DNA of 64,000 nucleotides from Victivallis vadensis (GCF_003096415.1 NZ_QEKH01000016.1:61581-125580), one strand, 5' to 3'; shown: positions 44,564-53,720, counted from the stretch's first letter. Notes: a model not told the origin generated them from the letters alone. A program made the numbers and translations.

Positions 44564-45814
44564 ATGAAATATCCGGCCGGAATCGTTGCACTCATGGCGG
44601 CGGCCGCTGCGCTGTTCGCGTATGAATGGGCGCCGATGGAGATCAGGACCAGGGACGGACAGGTGTTTCCCGAAGCCTCGGTGGAACAACTGACGCCGTC
44701 GATGATCGACATCAGCTATGTGAAAGACGGGCATGTGGCCCTGAAAGGCCTCAACCTGTCCGAGTTGACGCCGGAGCTTCAGGAGAAGTTCCACTATGAC
44801 CCGAAAGCGGCGGCGGAGTATCAGGCCAGAATTGAAAAATATAAGAACATCGATCTTGCGCGCGGCACTTCCGAGGACCTTGCAGCGCTGCCGCCGCGGG
44901 AGGAGACGGAGGAGGAAAAACTCGCCCGGATCCGCCGCAGCATCGAAAGCCGGCTGGCCGGAAAGGACATCGAAATCAATCCGGACGATCTCGATTACGT
45001 GCTCACCGCCGGCCGCCGCGCGGTGACCGTCAGCACCGTCGAACCGGCCCGGAACGGCACGGTGGTCCGGGTGCTGGAGGACCAGAGCACCCGCGAGAAG
45101 CTGCCCGGTATGATCATGATCCACGATGTGAAGCTGGCCGAAGGGCGGCCGTGGACCGGTTTCATCTACCCGACCGGGCTGAAAGCGCGGCTGCGCGGGG
45201 AAAACCAGCTGCCGGTTTTCTGCGATTCGCTGGAGGCGGCGCGGGAGCTGCTCGATATCTATCTGGATATCTACAGCGAATTCGCGCTGAACAACACTCC
45301 CGCCTCCCCGGACGCGCAGCAGGCCGCCCAGCCTCCCGACCAGAGCGTCGCCGATGCGCAGCAGCAGACTTCGGCGGCCGACAACTCCAGCGGAATCGAT
45401 TACAAAGGGTACGGCTACTCCTATTATCTGGGCGGCAGTTACTGGCCGGTATACTGGTATCGGAATTACCATCCGTGGCGGCCCCGCCCGCCGAGACCGC
45501 CACGGCCGCCGTGGCCGGGACCTCCTCCGCCGCGTCCGCCTCATCCGGGCCATCGGCCGGACAGGCCGGATCAGCCCGACAGACCGCACCGGCCGGACAG
45601 ACCCGACAGGCCCGACAGACCAGACCGGCCCAATCCTCCGCCGCGTCCGCAGCCGCAGCCTCAGCCCAGGCCGGTTTCGCCGCTGCAGCAGTTCCAGCAG
45701 CAGCTGAAGCCGCGGCCGGTCTCCCCGCCGCCCCGGACAGGATACCGTGAAATCCCGGTGCGTTCGACCATCTCCGGCCACGAGCTGGAGCGCAGCGGCC
45801 GGTTCCGGCGGTAA
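44564..45814 (+). CDS. Secreted protein with Pro/Arg/Asp repeat tail, function unknown
   Basis: The 416-residue protein has a short N-terminal signal-like helix (MKYPAGIVALMAAAAALFA). Residues 25-75 (IRTRDGQVFPEASVEQLTPSMIDI then VALKGLNLSELTPELQEKF) resemble the small 'KTKDGKTY..' domain found in Verrucomicrobia-group hypothetical proteins. Residues about 120-245 are mixed alpha/beta. Residues about 300-400 are low complexity, with Tyr/Gly/Trp then repeated R-P-D-R-P-D and P-Q-P-Q units. The tail is strongly basic and disordered-looking. It ends 5 bp before a strong terminator hairpin. No function is assigned. Confidence 0.7.
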   Translation: MKYPAGIVALMAAAAALFAYEWAPMEIRTRDGQVFPEASVEQLTPSMIDISYVKDGHVALKGLNLSELTPELQEKFHYDPKAAAEYQARIEKYKNIDLARGTSEDLAALPPREETEEEKLARIRRSIESRLAGKDIEINPDDLDYVLTAGRRAVTVSTVEPARNGTVVRVLEDQSTREKLPGMIMIHDVKLAEGRPWTGFIYPTGLKARLRGENQLPVFCDSLEAARELLDIYLDIYSEFALNNTPASPDAQQAAQPPDQSVADAQQQTSAADNSSGIDYKGYGYSYYLGGSYWPVYWYRNYHPWRPRPPRPPRPPWPGPPPPRPPHPGHRPDRPDQPDRPHRPDRPDRPDRPDRPNPPPRPQPQPQPRPVSPLQQFQQQLKPRPVSPPPRTGYREIPVRSTISGHELERSGRFRR

Positions 45815-45819
45815 ACAGT

Positions 45820-45851
45820 ACGGGCTTTTCCGATATGCCGGAAAAGCCCGT
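45820..45851. terminator. Bidirectional terminator between convergent genes
   Basis: ACGGGCTTTTCCG and CGGAAAAGCCCGT form a perfect 13-bp stem with a 6-nt loop, followed by GTTTT on the plus strand. It separates the Pro/Arg-rich gene from lpxB, with 5 bp and 8 bp to the two stop codons. Confidence 0.85.
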
Positions 45852-45859
45852 GTTTTCAA

Positions 45860-47023
45860 TCAGTCTGCGACCACCGAGTAGCACGCCTCCGCCGCCTGGC
45901 GGGCGGCGCTGGAGCTGTTGGGCGTCAGCAACTGCCTGACCTCAGCCATGCCCCGCTCCACCTCCTCCCGGCGTTCGCCGCCGGGCAGTATGCGTTCGAC
46001 GGCGGGAATCAGTTTTCCGGGCGCGAAACGGTGCTGCAGGAACTCCTCGAACACCGCCCGGTTCGCGATGATGTTCACCATCGTGAAAAAGCCGCGGTAG
46101 AGCTTCACCACCAGCGACGCCATCAGGATCGTAATCCAGTTGAGCTTGTAGCCGACTACCAGCGGCAGCCCTGCGATCGCGGATTCGACGGTCACGGTGC
46201 CGCTGGCGGCAAGACCGGTTCCGGCGCGCTGCTGCCAGAAGCTGGTGTCGCCGCAGGTGATTTCGACTTCGGGGACATCAGGATGCTTCCGGCGGTATGC
46301 CGCGAACTTTTCCCGGCAGAGCCGGGCGATCTTCTCACGCGGCGCGGAGAGGTGGAATTTCAGCTCCGGATGGCGTTTCGCCAGTTCCGTTACGGTATCG
46401 AGCATCGGATACAGCAGGAAGTTGATCTCCATGGTGCGGCTTCCCGGCAGCAGCAGGAAATCCTCCGGGTTGCGTTCGACGCCGGGAATGCGCCGGTCGG
46501 CGACGATGTCGATCAGCGGATGCCCGACGAATTCGGTGCGCAGCTTCGTATGGGCGAACACTTCCGTTTCAAACGGGAAGATCACCAGCATTTTCGTGCA
46601 GATTTTCGCCAGCACCGGCAGCCGCCATTTGCCCCATACCCACAGATGCGGGCAGACGTACCAGATCACCGGAATCCGGTGGCGGTACATCATCAGCGCG
46701 AACAGCAGATTGAAGCCCGGATAATCGATCAGCACCACCGCTCCGGGCCGTTCCCGCTTCGCCTGTCCGACCAGCCGGAAAAAGATCCCGATGAAGGTGA
46801 AGATGTGTTTCAGCACTTCGATCACCCCGACCACGCCCAGCTCGGTCGAATCCACCCGGATATCGATGTCCGCCTTGCGCATTTCGGGGCCGCCCATTCC
46901 GGCGATTTCGATGGTTTCGCCGCGTTCGGCGGCGATCAGGCGCAGTTCGCGCGCAAGCTTCGCGCCGTAGACGTCGCCGGAGGCTTCGCCGGAGAGAATC
47001 CAGATCTTTTTCGCAGTTCCCAT
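45860..47023 (-). CDS. lpxB: Lipid-A-disaccharide synthase LpxB
   Basis: The 387-residue protein has LpxB signatures: IWILSGEASGDVYGAKLARELR, GMGGPEMRKADI, VLIDYPGFNLLFA, VIWYVCPHLWVWGKWR, FVGHPLIDIV, LLLPGSRTMEI and VESAIAGLPLVVGYKLNW. It joins UDP-2,3-diacylglucosamine and lipid X to make the lipid A disaccharide, so the cell makes LPS. It is the third gene of a run with dapB and a DUF4886 gene, 7 bp after the latter. Other lpx genes are not in the window. Confidence 0.96.
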   Translation of the reverse strand: MGTAKKIWILSGEASGDVYGAKLARELRLIAAERGETIEIAGMGGPEMRKADIDIRVDSTELGVVGVIEVLKHIFTFIGIFFRLVGQAKRERPGAVVLIDYPGFNLLFALMMYRHRIPVIWYVCPHLWVWGKWRLPVLAKICTKMLVIFPFETEVFAHTKLRTEFVGHPLIDIVADRRIPGVERNPEDFLLLPGSRTMEINFLLYPMLDTVTELAKRHPELKFHLSAPREKIARLCREKFAAYRRKHPDVPEVEITCGDTSFWQQRAGTGLAASGTVTVESAIAGLPLVVGYKLNWITILMASLVVKLYRGFFTMVNIIANRAVFEEFLQHRFAPGKLIPAVERILPGGERREEVERGMAEVRQLLTPNSSSAARQAAEACYSVVAD

Positions 47024-47030
47024 TGCAGAC

Positions 47031-47885
47031 TCAGTTCTTTTCTTCCGGCTGGAACGTGTCGACCGCCAGCTGGGCGGTTTCGCGCAGGAAAGCGGCGTCG
47101 CCGCCGCCGATTTCGTCCGGCACGAACTTCACCTCGGAGACGGGCCGGTTGTACAGAAACGCGAACCACACGCACGCCTGAAGATATTCGCCGCGCAAAT
47201 TCAGGTGGATCAGGTCGCGGCAGATTTTCAGCTCGCCGGTCGCCGGATTCTTGTCCCACCAGCTTTTGCCGACTACGTCGCCCGCCTGCGGAGGCAGGTC
47301 CGGCCAGTTCAGGGTGTCGATCAGCGCCGGATCGTAATTCTGAAACTTCACTTTGCCGTTCCGGCGGGTCAGCTCCACCGCGAAGCCGGTCGGGATGATC
47401 CGCAGCCGGCACTCCGCGCCGAGTTTGCGGTAGTTGGCGGTGAGTTGGTCGTACATCTGCTGTTGGCTGATTCCCCACGGGCTGCCGGGCAGGAACTGCG
47501 GATGGTCGGCGCGGTAGGCCCAGGTCTGCTGGATCACCACCTCCGCCTGCGGCGCATGATTCCCGACGTAGCCGATCAGGTTGTCCGCATAGGGCTGAAA
47601 GGTCTCCGGCCGCCAGCTGTCATGGCTGGCCTGCTGGATGGTCACGATGTCCCACGGTTCCCGCTCAAGAATGTCGCACAGCCGCTTGCCGCCCTGATAC
47701 ACGCGGCAGAGCGGATTGTTCTTTTCCGCTTCGACGTAGCTCCAGTGGCGGGCCAGCTCGCAGCCGCCGAAGTTGGCGCGGTCGAAGGTCAGGCCGCAGC
47801 CGGCCGATTCGACCACCTGTTTGAAATAACGGGTCAGGCTGTCGGTGAAGCTGTTGCCGATGGTGAGAATTTTCAGCGCGTCCAT
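47031..47885 (-). CDS. DUF4886 (SGNH-like) protein
   Basis: The 284-residue protein starts MDALKILTIGNSFTDSLTRYF, whose GNSF block with Ser is the SGNH-type block I of DUF4886. EPWDIVTIQQASHDS, VVIQQTWAYRADHP and a late DLIHLNLRGEYLQACVWFAFLY block follow, giving a plausible catalytic Asp/His pair in DLIHL. There is no signal peptide. Members are predicted esterases or acetylhydrolases found with glycan genes. It lies between dapB (14 bp) and lpxB (7 bp) and is probably co-translated, though the link between the three functions is unclear. Confidence 0.8.
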   Translation of the reverse strand: MDALKILTIGNSFTDSLTRYFKQVVESAGCGLTFDRANFGGCELARHWSYVEAEKNNPLCRVYQGGKRLCDILEREPWDIVTIQQASHDSWRPETFQPYADNLIGYVGNHAPQAEVVIQQTWAYRADHPQFLPGSPWGISQQQMYDQLTANYRKLGAECRLRIIPTGFAVELTRRNGKVKFQNYDPALIDTLNWPDLPPQAGDVVGKSWWDKNPATGELKICRDLIHLNLRGEYLQACVWFAFLYNRPVSEVKFVPDEIGGGDAAFLRETAQLAVDTFQPEEKN

Positions 47886-47899
47886 CAGAACTCCTCCTG

Positions 47900-48703
47900 T
47901 TATTTGAGACCGAGCACGTCCTGCATGTCGTACAGTCCGGGCTGGGCGTTGTGCAGGAACTCCACCGCCCGCAGCGCGCCCTTCACGAAAGTGTCGCGGC
48001 TGGAAGCCTTGTGGGTCAGCTCGACCCGTTCGCCGTCGATTGCGAAGATCACAGTGTGGTCGCCGACCACGTCGCCGCCGCGCAGCGAGTGCATGCCGAT
48101 CTCATGTCTGGTGCGGGCGCCGACCAGCCCTTCGCGGCCGTGGCGGACGTCGGTGCCGTAATTCCAGCCCCGCGCCTCGCAGACGACTTCGGCGAGCCGG
48201 ACGGCGGTGCCGGAGGGGGCGTCCTTTTTCTGGTTGTGGTGCATTTCGATGATTTCGCAGTCGTAGTCGAGGCCGAGGGTGCGGGCGGCTTCGCCGACCA
48301 GCTTGAAAAGCAGATTCACGCCGACGCTCATATTGTAGGAGGAGACGATCCGGCCGCCGTTGTCGGCCAGTTCGGCCAGCTGTCCTTTCTCGGCCTGGGA
48401 AAGCGCGGTGGTGCCGATCACGACGGCGCAGCCGTTCGCGACGGCGAGTTTGGTGCTTTCCACCACACCGGCGGTTGCGAAGTTGATCACGGCGTCGGCG
48501 TTTTTCACAAGTTCTTCGAGGTTGGCGGTGATCTTGACGCCGGCGGGGCCGCAGCCGGCGACAAGACCGGCATCTTCGCCGAGCAGCGGGGATTCGACGA
48601 ATTCGGTCGCTCCCGCGAGGGTGAGGGTTTCGCTGGCCATGATGTTGGCGACGAGGCGGCGGCCCATGCGGCCGGCAGCGCCGATGACGATGGTACGAAT
48701 CAT
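47900..48703 (-). CDS. dapB: 4-hydroxy-tetrahydrodipicolinate reductase DapB
   Basis: The 267-residue protein has the N-terminal Rossmann motif VIGAAGRMGRRLV, then INFATAGVVESTKLA, VIGTTALSQAEKGQL, SYNMSVGVNLLFKLV and the catalytic segment EIIEMHHNQKKDAPSGTAVRLAE, with the His-His and Lys of DapB. The C-terminus has SLRGGDVVGDHTVIFA and ELTHKASSRDTFVKGALRA. It makes tetrahydrodipicolinate for diaminopimelate and lysine. AGGAGAAAGAG gives a good ribosome-binding site. It heads the run of dapB, DUF4886 and lpxB. Confidence 0.97.
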   Translation of the reverse strand: MIRTIVIGAAGRMGRRLVANIMASETLTLAGATEFVESPLLGEDAGLVAGCGPAGVKITANLEELVKNADAVINFATAGVVESTKLAVANGCAVVIGTTALSQAEKGQLAELADNGGRIVSSYNMSVGVNLLFKLVGEAARTLGLDYDCEIIEMHHNQKKDAPSGTAVRLAEVVCEARGWNYGTDVRHGREGLVGARTRHEIGMHSLRGGDVVGDHTVIFAIDGERVELTHKASSRDTFVKGALRAVEFLHNAQPGLYDMQDVLGLK

Positions 48704-48740
48704 AAACTCTTTCTCCTGAAAATAAAAAATAAAAAAAATC

Positions 48741-49519
48741 TAAAATAACAGCCGCTTCAGCGGCGTCGCCCCCGGCAGCTTGCCGGACGCGGTCCAGCTC
48801 TCCCAAAAATAAAAAATTTAAAATAACAGCCGCTTCAGCGGCGTCGCCCCCGGCAGCTTGCCGGACGCGGTCCAGCGGCGGAACGCTGGTCGGCTGCTGT
48901 CGGGCTGCGCAGGCGCAGCTCAGAAGCAGACGAAATGTAAGGTCGGCAAGAGCCGACCGCCCCGCGCCAATACCACCCGCGCAAAAGCGCTTGCCGGAAT
49001 CAAAAATAAGCAACGCGAATTTTTGTTTCCGGCGGTAAGCGCGTTGCCGCCGCCATCACCTTTACGGCCACCGAAAACCACAGCAAAGCCGCATCCGCCT
49101 TGCCTGTTTTTCCCTGCTCTCCGGCATCACACCAGAATATCGCCCGGCCAAAGACGCTTCGCGCCACTCTCCAACAAGTATCTCTCCGTCCGTTCTTCAT
49201 TGTTACAGATCGCCGCCGGAAGCTCGCGTTCCCGCATGGCCGCGTCTGCAATTACCATCCGTTGTCGCCGCCCCTCGCAGCGGCTCCGCGCTCTGAACCG
49301 CTGCTCAAAAATTGCTTCGCGCTTTTTGAGCAACGCGCGCTCCTCCGGGCGGTACTGTTCCGGTTGCGGTCCGCATTCGCGGACCTTGCATTTCGGCTGC
49401 TTCTGAGCTGCGCCTGCGCAGCTCGACAGCAGCCGACCAGCGCTTCTCCGCTGGACCGAGCCCGGCAAGCTGCCGGTGGCGACGCCGCTAAAGCGGCTTT
49501 TTTAATTTTTAATTTTTTA
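48741..49519. repeat. Paired hairpin-repeat island between dapB and the solute-binding protein gene
   Basis: A repeat beginning near AACAGCCGCTTCAGCGGC occurs at 48741-48797 and again, 78 bp later, at 48819-48875. The second copy runs on through CGGCTGCTGTCGGGCTGCGC to about 48940. An inverted copy occupies 49383-49519 and reaches the stop codon of the solute-binding protein gene. Each copy has GCCGCTTCAGCGGC, CCGGCAGCTTGCCGG and GAGCTGCGC/GCGCAGCTC stems. The core 48941-49382 holds no gene I can support. Open frames in it are short and without family motifs. Confidence 0.85.
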
Positions 49520-51367
49520 AAGGCCCGGAACCTGTTTCTGCTCCGCCTTCGGCGTCCAGAACGTCTCCGTACTGATCCCCATCGGCATCACCCGCACATC
49601 CCGGTATCGGCCCGAAACCGCCACCAGAGCGTACTGCGCGAACAAAAAGGTGTACGGCTGGTCCTCGTGCAGGATCGCCGCGATCCGGTGCGCCAGCTCA
49701 ACCCGCTGCTTCATATCGAACGTTCCGCGCAATTCCACGATCAATTTGTCCAGTTCCGGATTCTTATAACTGATGTGATTGCTGCCCGTCGGCGCATCCG
49801 CCTGGCTCGAATGCCACACCTGATACGGATCGGGATCGAACGGACTCGTCCACGCCAGACAGCACGCATCGTAAGTGCGCTCGTTGAGCCGCTGCAGATA
49901 GACCGACCACTCCACATTCTGGATTTTCATATCGATCCCCGCCGCCGCGAACGACTCTTTCAAAAGCGGCATCATCCGCACCTGTGTGGAACTGGTCGCG
50001 ATCTGAAGCATCGTAAATGAAAACTTCCTTCCGTCCTTTTCCAGAATGCCGTCGCCGTCGGCATCCTTCCAGCCCGCTTCGGCCAGCAGCTTTTTCGCGG
50101 CGGCGGGGTCGTAAGGCCACGGCCTGATCGACGGGTCCGCATACCGGCTTTTCGGATGGAACGGCCCGGTGACGATCTCCGCCAGATCGCGGTAGATGTC
50201 CTTTCTGATCTTTTCCCGGTCGGTCAGCATGGTCAGCGCCTGCCGCACCCGCCTGTCCTGAAAGAGCGGATTGCGCTCGTTGTAGCCGATGTAGGAGTAC
50301 ATCTGCTCAAGATATTTGTACTTTTTCAGCCGCCCGTCCCGGAACTCCGGGATATCGGTGCGGGTCACCCACTGGTCCGGGGTCAGGTTCAACAGATCCA
50401 CATCGCCGGCCGTCAGCGCCTGAAAACGGGTGTTCGGATGCTTGATCACATCGTACACCAGATATTCCAGCGCCGGACCGGTGCCGTACCGGATGCCCCA
50501 GTAGTTCTCGTTGCGCCGGAACACGAACCGGCGGTCCCGGTCCCAGCGGATGAAGCGGTAGGGGCCGCAGCCGACGATAAAGGAGTTGCGCACATGGTCG
50601 TCGTTGAACTTCTTCCCGTCGAACGGCCCCGGATAATCGTGGTAGTAGTGGCGCGGCAGCGGATACAGCCCGAGCGTGATCGCCAGCGAGCCGTAGTACG
50701 CCTTGCTCCACTTCACGACGAATTCGTAGTCATTGACGATTTCAACCGATTCGAGGTCCTGATAGTATCCTCGCAGCGGCTCGCAGTTCACGTCGGGATT
50801 CTTCACCACATCGACCGCGAACTTGAAATCCGCCGCCTTCACTTCGACGTTGCGGAACTCCCTGCCGGTGACCGGGTCGGTGAAGTCCTGCCACATCACC
50901 CCCTTGCGCAGCTTGATGCGGTAGGTCTTGTGATCGGGCGAAATCGTCCAGGATTCGGCCAGCATCGGCTGGAACTCCTCCGGCGCGGCCCAGTTGCGCT
51001 CGGCCAGCGTGCTGGTGCATAGCCCGTAAAGCGACATCGCGGTATTTTCTCCCGAAATATAGGGATTCAGGTTCGGCGGGTCCGCCTGCAGCGTCTGGAT
51101 CAGCCGCCCGCCGCGCACCGCGGCGGGGTCGAAGAACTCCCGGTTGGCCACTTCGGCGTTTCCGGCTGCGGGGGAGGCGGAAACGCGCGGTGCTGCCGCT
51201 GTCATCGCCCCCGAAGCGATCTTCTCATTCAGCGCGTCGAGCTTCTCCGCCACTTTCAGGTTGCTGGTCCGCAGCCGGTCCACCGACTGAATCGCGAGAT
51301 AGCCGAACCAGGCGATCAGGACTGCGATCAGCGTCAGGATGAATTTGATGTAACCGCCGCTGTTCAT
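49517..51367 (-). CDS. Membrane-anchored family 5 extracellular solute-binding protein
   Basis: The 616-residue protein has an uncleaved-looking N-terminal helix (YIKFILTLIAVLIAWFGYLA) and a coiled linker to about residue 80. A complete SBP_bac_5 domain follows: GGRLIQTLQADPPNLNPYIS, LAESWTISPDHKTYRIKLRKGVMW, VVKNPDV, RNSFIVGCGPYRFI, and a C-terminal QRVELAHRIAAILHEDQPYTFLF. This family binds oligopeptides, nickel or some sugars for ABC import. No lipobox and no permease or ATPase genes are next to it. It starts 10 bp after the LptF-like gene stop. Its partner transporter, if any, is elsewhere. Confidence 0.85.
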   Translation of the reverse strand: MNSGGYIKFILTLIAVLIAWFGYLAIQSVDRLRTSNLKVAEKLDALNEKIASGAMTAAAPRVSASPAAGNAEVANREFFDPAAVRGGRLIQTLQADPPNLNPYISGENTAMSLYGLCTSTLAERNWAAPEEFQPMLAESWTISPDHKTYRIKLRKGVMWQDFTDPVTGREFRNVEVKAADFKFAVDVVKNPDVNCEPLRGYYQDLESVEIVNDYEFVVKWSKAYYGSLAITLGLYPLPRHYYHDYPGPFDGKKFNDDHVRNSFIVGCGPYRFIRWDRDRRFVFRRNENYWGIRYGTGPALEYLVYDVIKHPNTRFQALTAGDVDLLNLTPDQWVTRTDIPEFRDGRLKKYKYLEQMYSYIGYNERNPLFQDRRVRQALTMLTDREKIRKDIYRDLAEIVTGPFHPKSRYADPSIRPWPYDPAAAKKLLAEAGWKDADGDGILEKDGRKFSFTMLQIATSSTQVRMMPLLKESFAAAGIDMKIQNVEWSVYLQRLNERTYDACCLAWTSPFDPDPYQVWHSSQADAPTGSNHISYKNPELDKLIVELRGTFDMKQRVELAHRIAAILHEDQPYTFLFAQYALVAVSGRYRDVRVMPMGISTETFWTPKAEQKQVPGL

Positions 51368-51377
51368 ATCTTCTCCG

Positions 51378-52493
51378 TCACCGTTGTGAAATCCGGTAGG
51401 TCATCACCGCCCCGAGTATCTGGAAGATGATATTCGGCAGCCACAGCAGATATTGCGGATACAGGTGCGGGAACGAACTCAGCGACTCGCACAGGATGAT
51501 CGACAAAAAGAACACCCCCGCCAGAATCACGCTCAGGAACAGTCCGACCGAGGTTTCCCGGCGGCTGGTGCGGATCGCCAGCGGCAGCCCGAGCAGCAGA
51601 AACGCGATCGGCGACAGCGCGAAGGCGATCCGCTGGTTCAATTCCACTTCCAGCTCGGTGGTGTCGCGTTCCAGCTGCTTCGTCAGCCGGATCTTGCCCA
51701 TCAGGTCGGTCAGCTTCATATATTTGGCCTTGGTCGAAATCCGGCGTTCATTGGCCTGCTTGCCGTAGTTGAAGCTGAATTCCAGCTGCTGCGTGAAGAA
51801 GCGGGTCGGCATTCCGGCGTCGCCGTCCTGCTGCTGCTCCGCGGCTCCCTTCTTGTCCACGACCAGACAGTCGAACAGACGCACGATCAGAAGTTGCTTC
51901 TCCTTGTCGACCAGCAGCTTGCCCCGCTCCGCGGAGATGTCCTGCGCGACCGTCTGCGGGTCGGAAAGCGTGTAAATCTGCACGCCCTTGATTCCGTCCT
52001 CGCCCTCTTTGTCGTCGATATAGATGATCGTGTTTTCAAATTCGATCTGCTTGCCCGGCTCGAAGATCGCGAGCGGCTGGTTGATCGCGGCGGTCTGCAT
52101 CAGCGTCCGGGATTTACCCAGCAGGGGCGGCCCGACTTCCACTTGCAGATAGAGGCAGAAGAGCATCAGGAAGAAGGTGATGATCAGGATCGGCGACACG
52201 ATCTGCAGGATCGACACCCCGCACGCCCGCATCGCGGTGATTTCGGAATCCGCCGAAAGCCGGCCGAACACCAGCATCACCGCCACCATCACCGCCCACG
52301 GCACCGTGAAGGTCAGGATGATCGGCAGGATGTAAAGGGTGAATTCAAAGAAGGTGAAGAAGCTGATCCCCTGCGACACATAGTCGAGCACCTTGACCAG
52401 GTTCGCGCCGGTCATGCCGAAGGTCAGGATGCCGATCGCCATAAAGAACGCGAGCAGAAAGCCGCGGGTCACATACCAGTTTAAAATTTTCAT
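51378..52493 (-). CDS. LptF/LptG-family LPS export permease
   Basis: With ATG 52493 (MKILNWYVTRGFLLAF) the protein has 371 residues. Three N-terminal membrane helices, a periplasmic jelly-roll-like domain (about 140-275) and three C-terminal helices match the family. The motifs RLSADSEITAMRACGVSILQI and NQRIAFALSPIAFLLLGLPLAIRTSRRETSVG are diagnostic of LptF/LptG permeases. It would pair with a second permease and LptB, not seen here, to lift LPS out of the inner membrane. An upstream ATG at 52571 would add 26 unrelated residues. Confidence 0.9.
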   Translation of the reverse strand: MKILNWYVTRGFLLAFFMAIGILTFGMTGANLVKVLDYVSQGISFFTFFEFTLYILPIILTFTVPWAVMVAVMLVFGRLSADSEITAMRACGVSILQIVSPILIITFFLMLFCLYLQVEVGPPLLGKSRTLMQTAAINQPLAIFEPGKQIEFENTIIYIDDKEGEDGIKGVQIYTLSDPQTVAQDISAERGKLLVDKEKQLLIVRLFDCLVVDKKGAAEQQQDGDAGMPTRFFTQQLEFSFNYGKQANERRISTKAKYMKLTDLMGKIRLTKQLERDTTELEVELNQRIAFALSPIAFLLLGLPLAIRTSRRETSVGLFLSVILAGVFFLSIILCESLSSFPHLYPQYLLWLPNIIFQILGAVMTYRISQR

Positions 52494-52675
52494 TGCGTTG
52501 TCTTTGCCCGTAAAACGGTTGAAATCCGGAATATTCCCGGTTAAGATACATTCAAAAACCGGATTTGGCAAATACGATGCCTCTTTTTCAGCCGTTTTTC
52601 ACCGTTCGGCCGCCGGGACCGGAGGCGGCAGGGCGCGGAATGAAGAAAAAATTTCCGTTTTTTCTTCCGCCCCTC

Positions 52676-52718
52676 TTGACAAACGGCCGCTTCTGATTCA
52701 TAATATATACGTATAAGC
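52676..52718 (+). promoter_or_regulatory. Promoter and putative operator of the LacI-family gene at 52.7 kb
   Basis: TTGACA (52676-52681) and CATAAT (52699-52704) are 17 bp apart. Immediately downstream, TATACGTATA (52706-52715) is a perfect palindrome. The reverse complement of 52705-52718 (GCTTATACGTATAT) resembles GTTTATACGAATTA at 53721-53734 before the pseudopilin gene. Autoregulation is a fair inference. Confidence 0.7.
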
Positions 52719-52735
52719 AAAGCGGGAAGGCAATC

Positions 52736-53704
52736 ATGACGCAAAAAGACATCGCACTGAAATTGAACGTGTCGCAGGCGACGGTTTCGATGGCGCTGAA
52801 AGGCTCGCCCCGGATCTCGCAGGCGCTGCGCGACAGCGTGCGCAAGCTGGTCAATGATTGCGGTTACCGTCCGAACCTCGCCGGACAGCTGCTGCGGCGG
52901 GGGCGGAGCAACATCATCGGGGCGGTGTTCCCGTCATTGCGGCACGGGTTCCACGCCGAACTGTTTCAGGAGCTGCAAAGGCAACTGCTGCCGCAGGGAT
53001 ATCTGCTCTATTTGTGCTGCGCGGAATCCCGGGAGGAGCTGGTTTCGGTCGCCGGTTACCTGAAGCAGCTGCAGGTGGCCGGGGTGGTGGCGATCGGTTC
53101 GGCGGCGGAGGTGCTGCTGCCGCTGCGCGAAGCCGGAATCGCGCTGGTCTTTTACGGTGGAGACGCTCCGCTCGAAGCCGAAGTCAGCCAGGTGCTGCCG
53201 GACCGGCGCAGCGCGGGCATGGAGATGACCCGCTACCTGATCGGCAGGGGGAGGCGGCGGATCGCTTTCATCGGGGCCTCGAACCCGGATGAACCGCGTT
53301 TCTGCGGCTATCGCGCCGCGCTGGAGGAAGCCGGAATCGGGGTGGACCCGGCGCTGGTGCTCTTCGCCGCCGACGCGATGGGGGACGGGCACCGGATGAT
53401 GCGGCTGCTGCTGGCGGAACAGCCGCGGGCGGACGCGGTGTTCTGCCATAACGACGAAACGGCCATCGGTGCGTTGCGCGCCGCCTCCGAGGCCGGAATC
53501 CGGGTGCCGGAGCAACTGGCGGTGGCCGGATTCGACAACATCGAGGCGGGGCGCTATTTCACGCCCGCGCTGACCACGGTGGAGCAGCCGCGCCGCGAAA
53601 TCACCGATGCGCTGGTCGGTGAACTGCTGGCGGCCCTTGCCGACCCGGATCATCACCGTTTCGTTTCGATCGCCTGCCGTCAGGTGGTTCGCGAATCGGC
53701 GTAA
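52736..53704 (+). CDS. LacI-family transcriptional regulator
   Basis: The 322-residue protein begins with the LacI helix-turn-helix (MTQKDIALKLNVSQATVSMA, then LKGSPRISQALRDSVRKLVNDCGYRPN) and a full effector domain (IIGAVFPSLRHGFHAELF, MTRYLIGRGRRRIAFIGA, AVFCHNDETAIGALRAASEAGIRVPEQLAVAGFDN). It lies 60 bp upstream of the pseudopilin gene on the same strand and heads a cluster with pseudopilin, GH-A hydrolase and beta-propeller protein. A GGGAAGG site precedes the ATG. It probably represses this cluster and itself. Confidence 0.95.
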   Translation: MTQKDIALKLNVSQATVSMALKGSPRISQALRDSVRKLVNDCGYRPNLAGQLLRRGRSNIIGAVFPSLRHGFHAELFQELQRQLLPQGYLLYLCCAESREELVSVAGYLKQLQVAGVVAIGSAAEVLLPLREAGIALVFYGGDAPLEAEVSQVLPDRRSAGMEMTRYLIGRGRRRIAFIGASNPDEPRFCGYRAALEEAGIGVDPALVLFAADAMGDGHRMMRLLLAEQPRADAVFCHNDETAIGALRAASEAGIRVPEQLAVAGFDNIEAGRYFTPALTTVEQPRREITDALVGELLAALADPDHHRFVSIACRQVVRESA

Positions 53705-53720
53705 AATTTTTTGCTCCCGT

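Noticed and set aside
49127..49468. A 113-codon minus-strand frame in the repeat island at 49 kb
   Set aside because: It begins inside the structured repeat, has no recognised motif and a neighbouring frame is equally open; evidence for coding is too weak.
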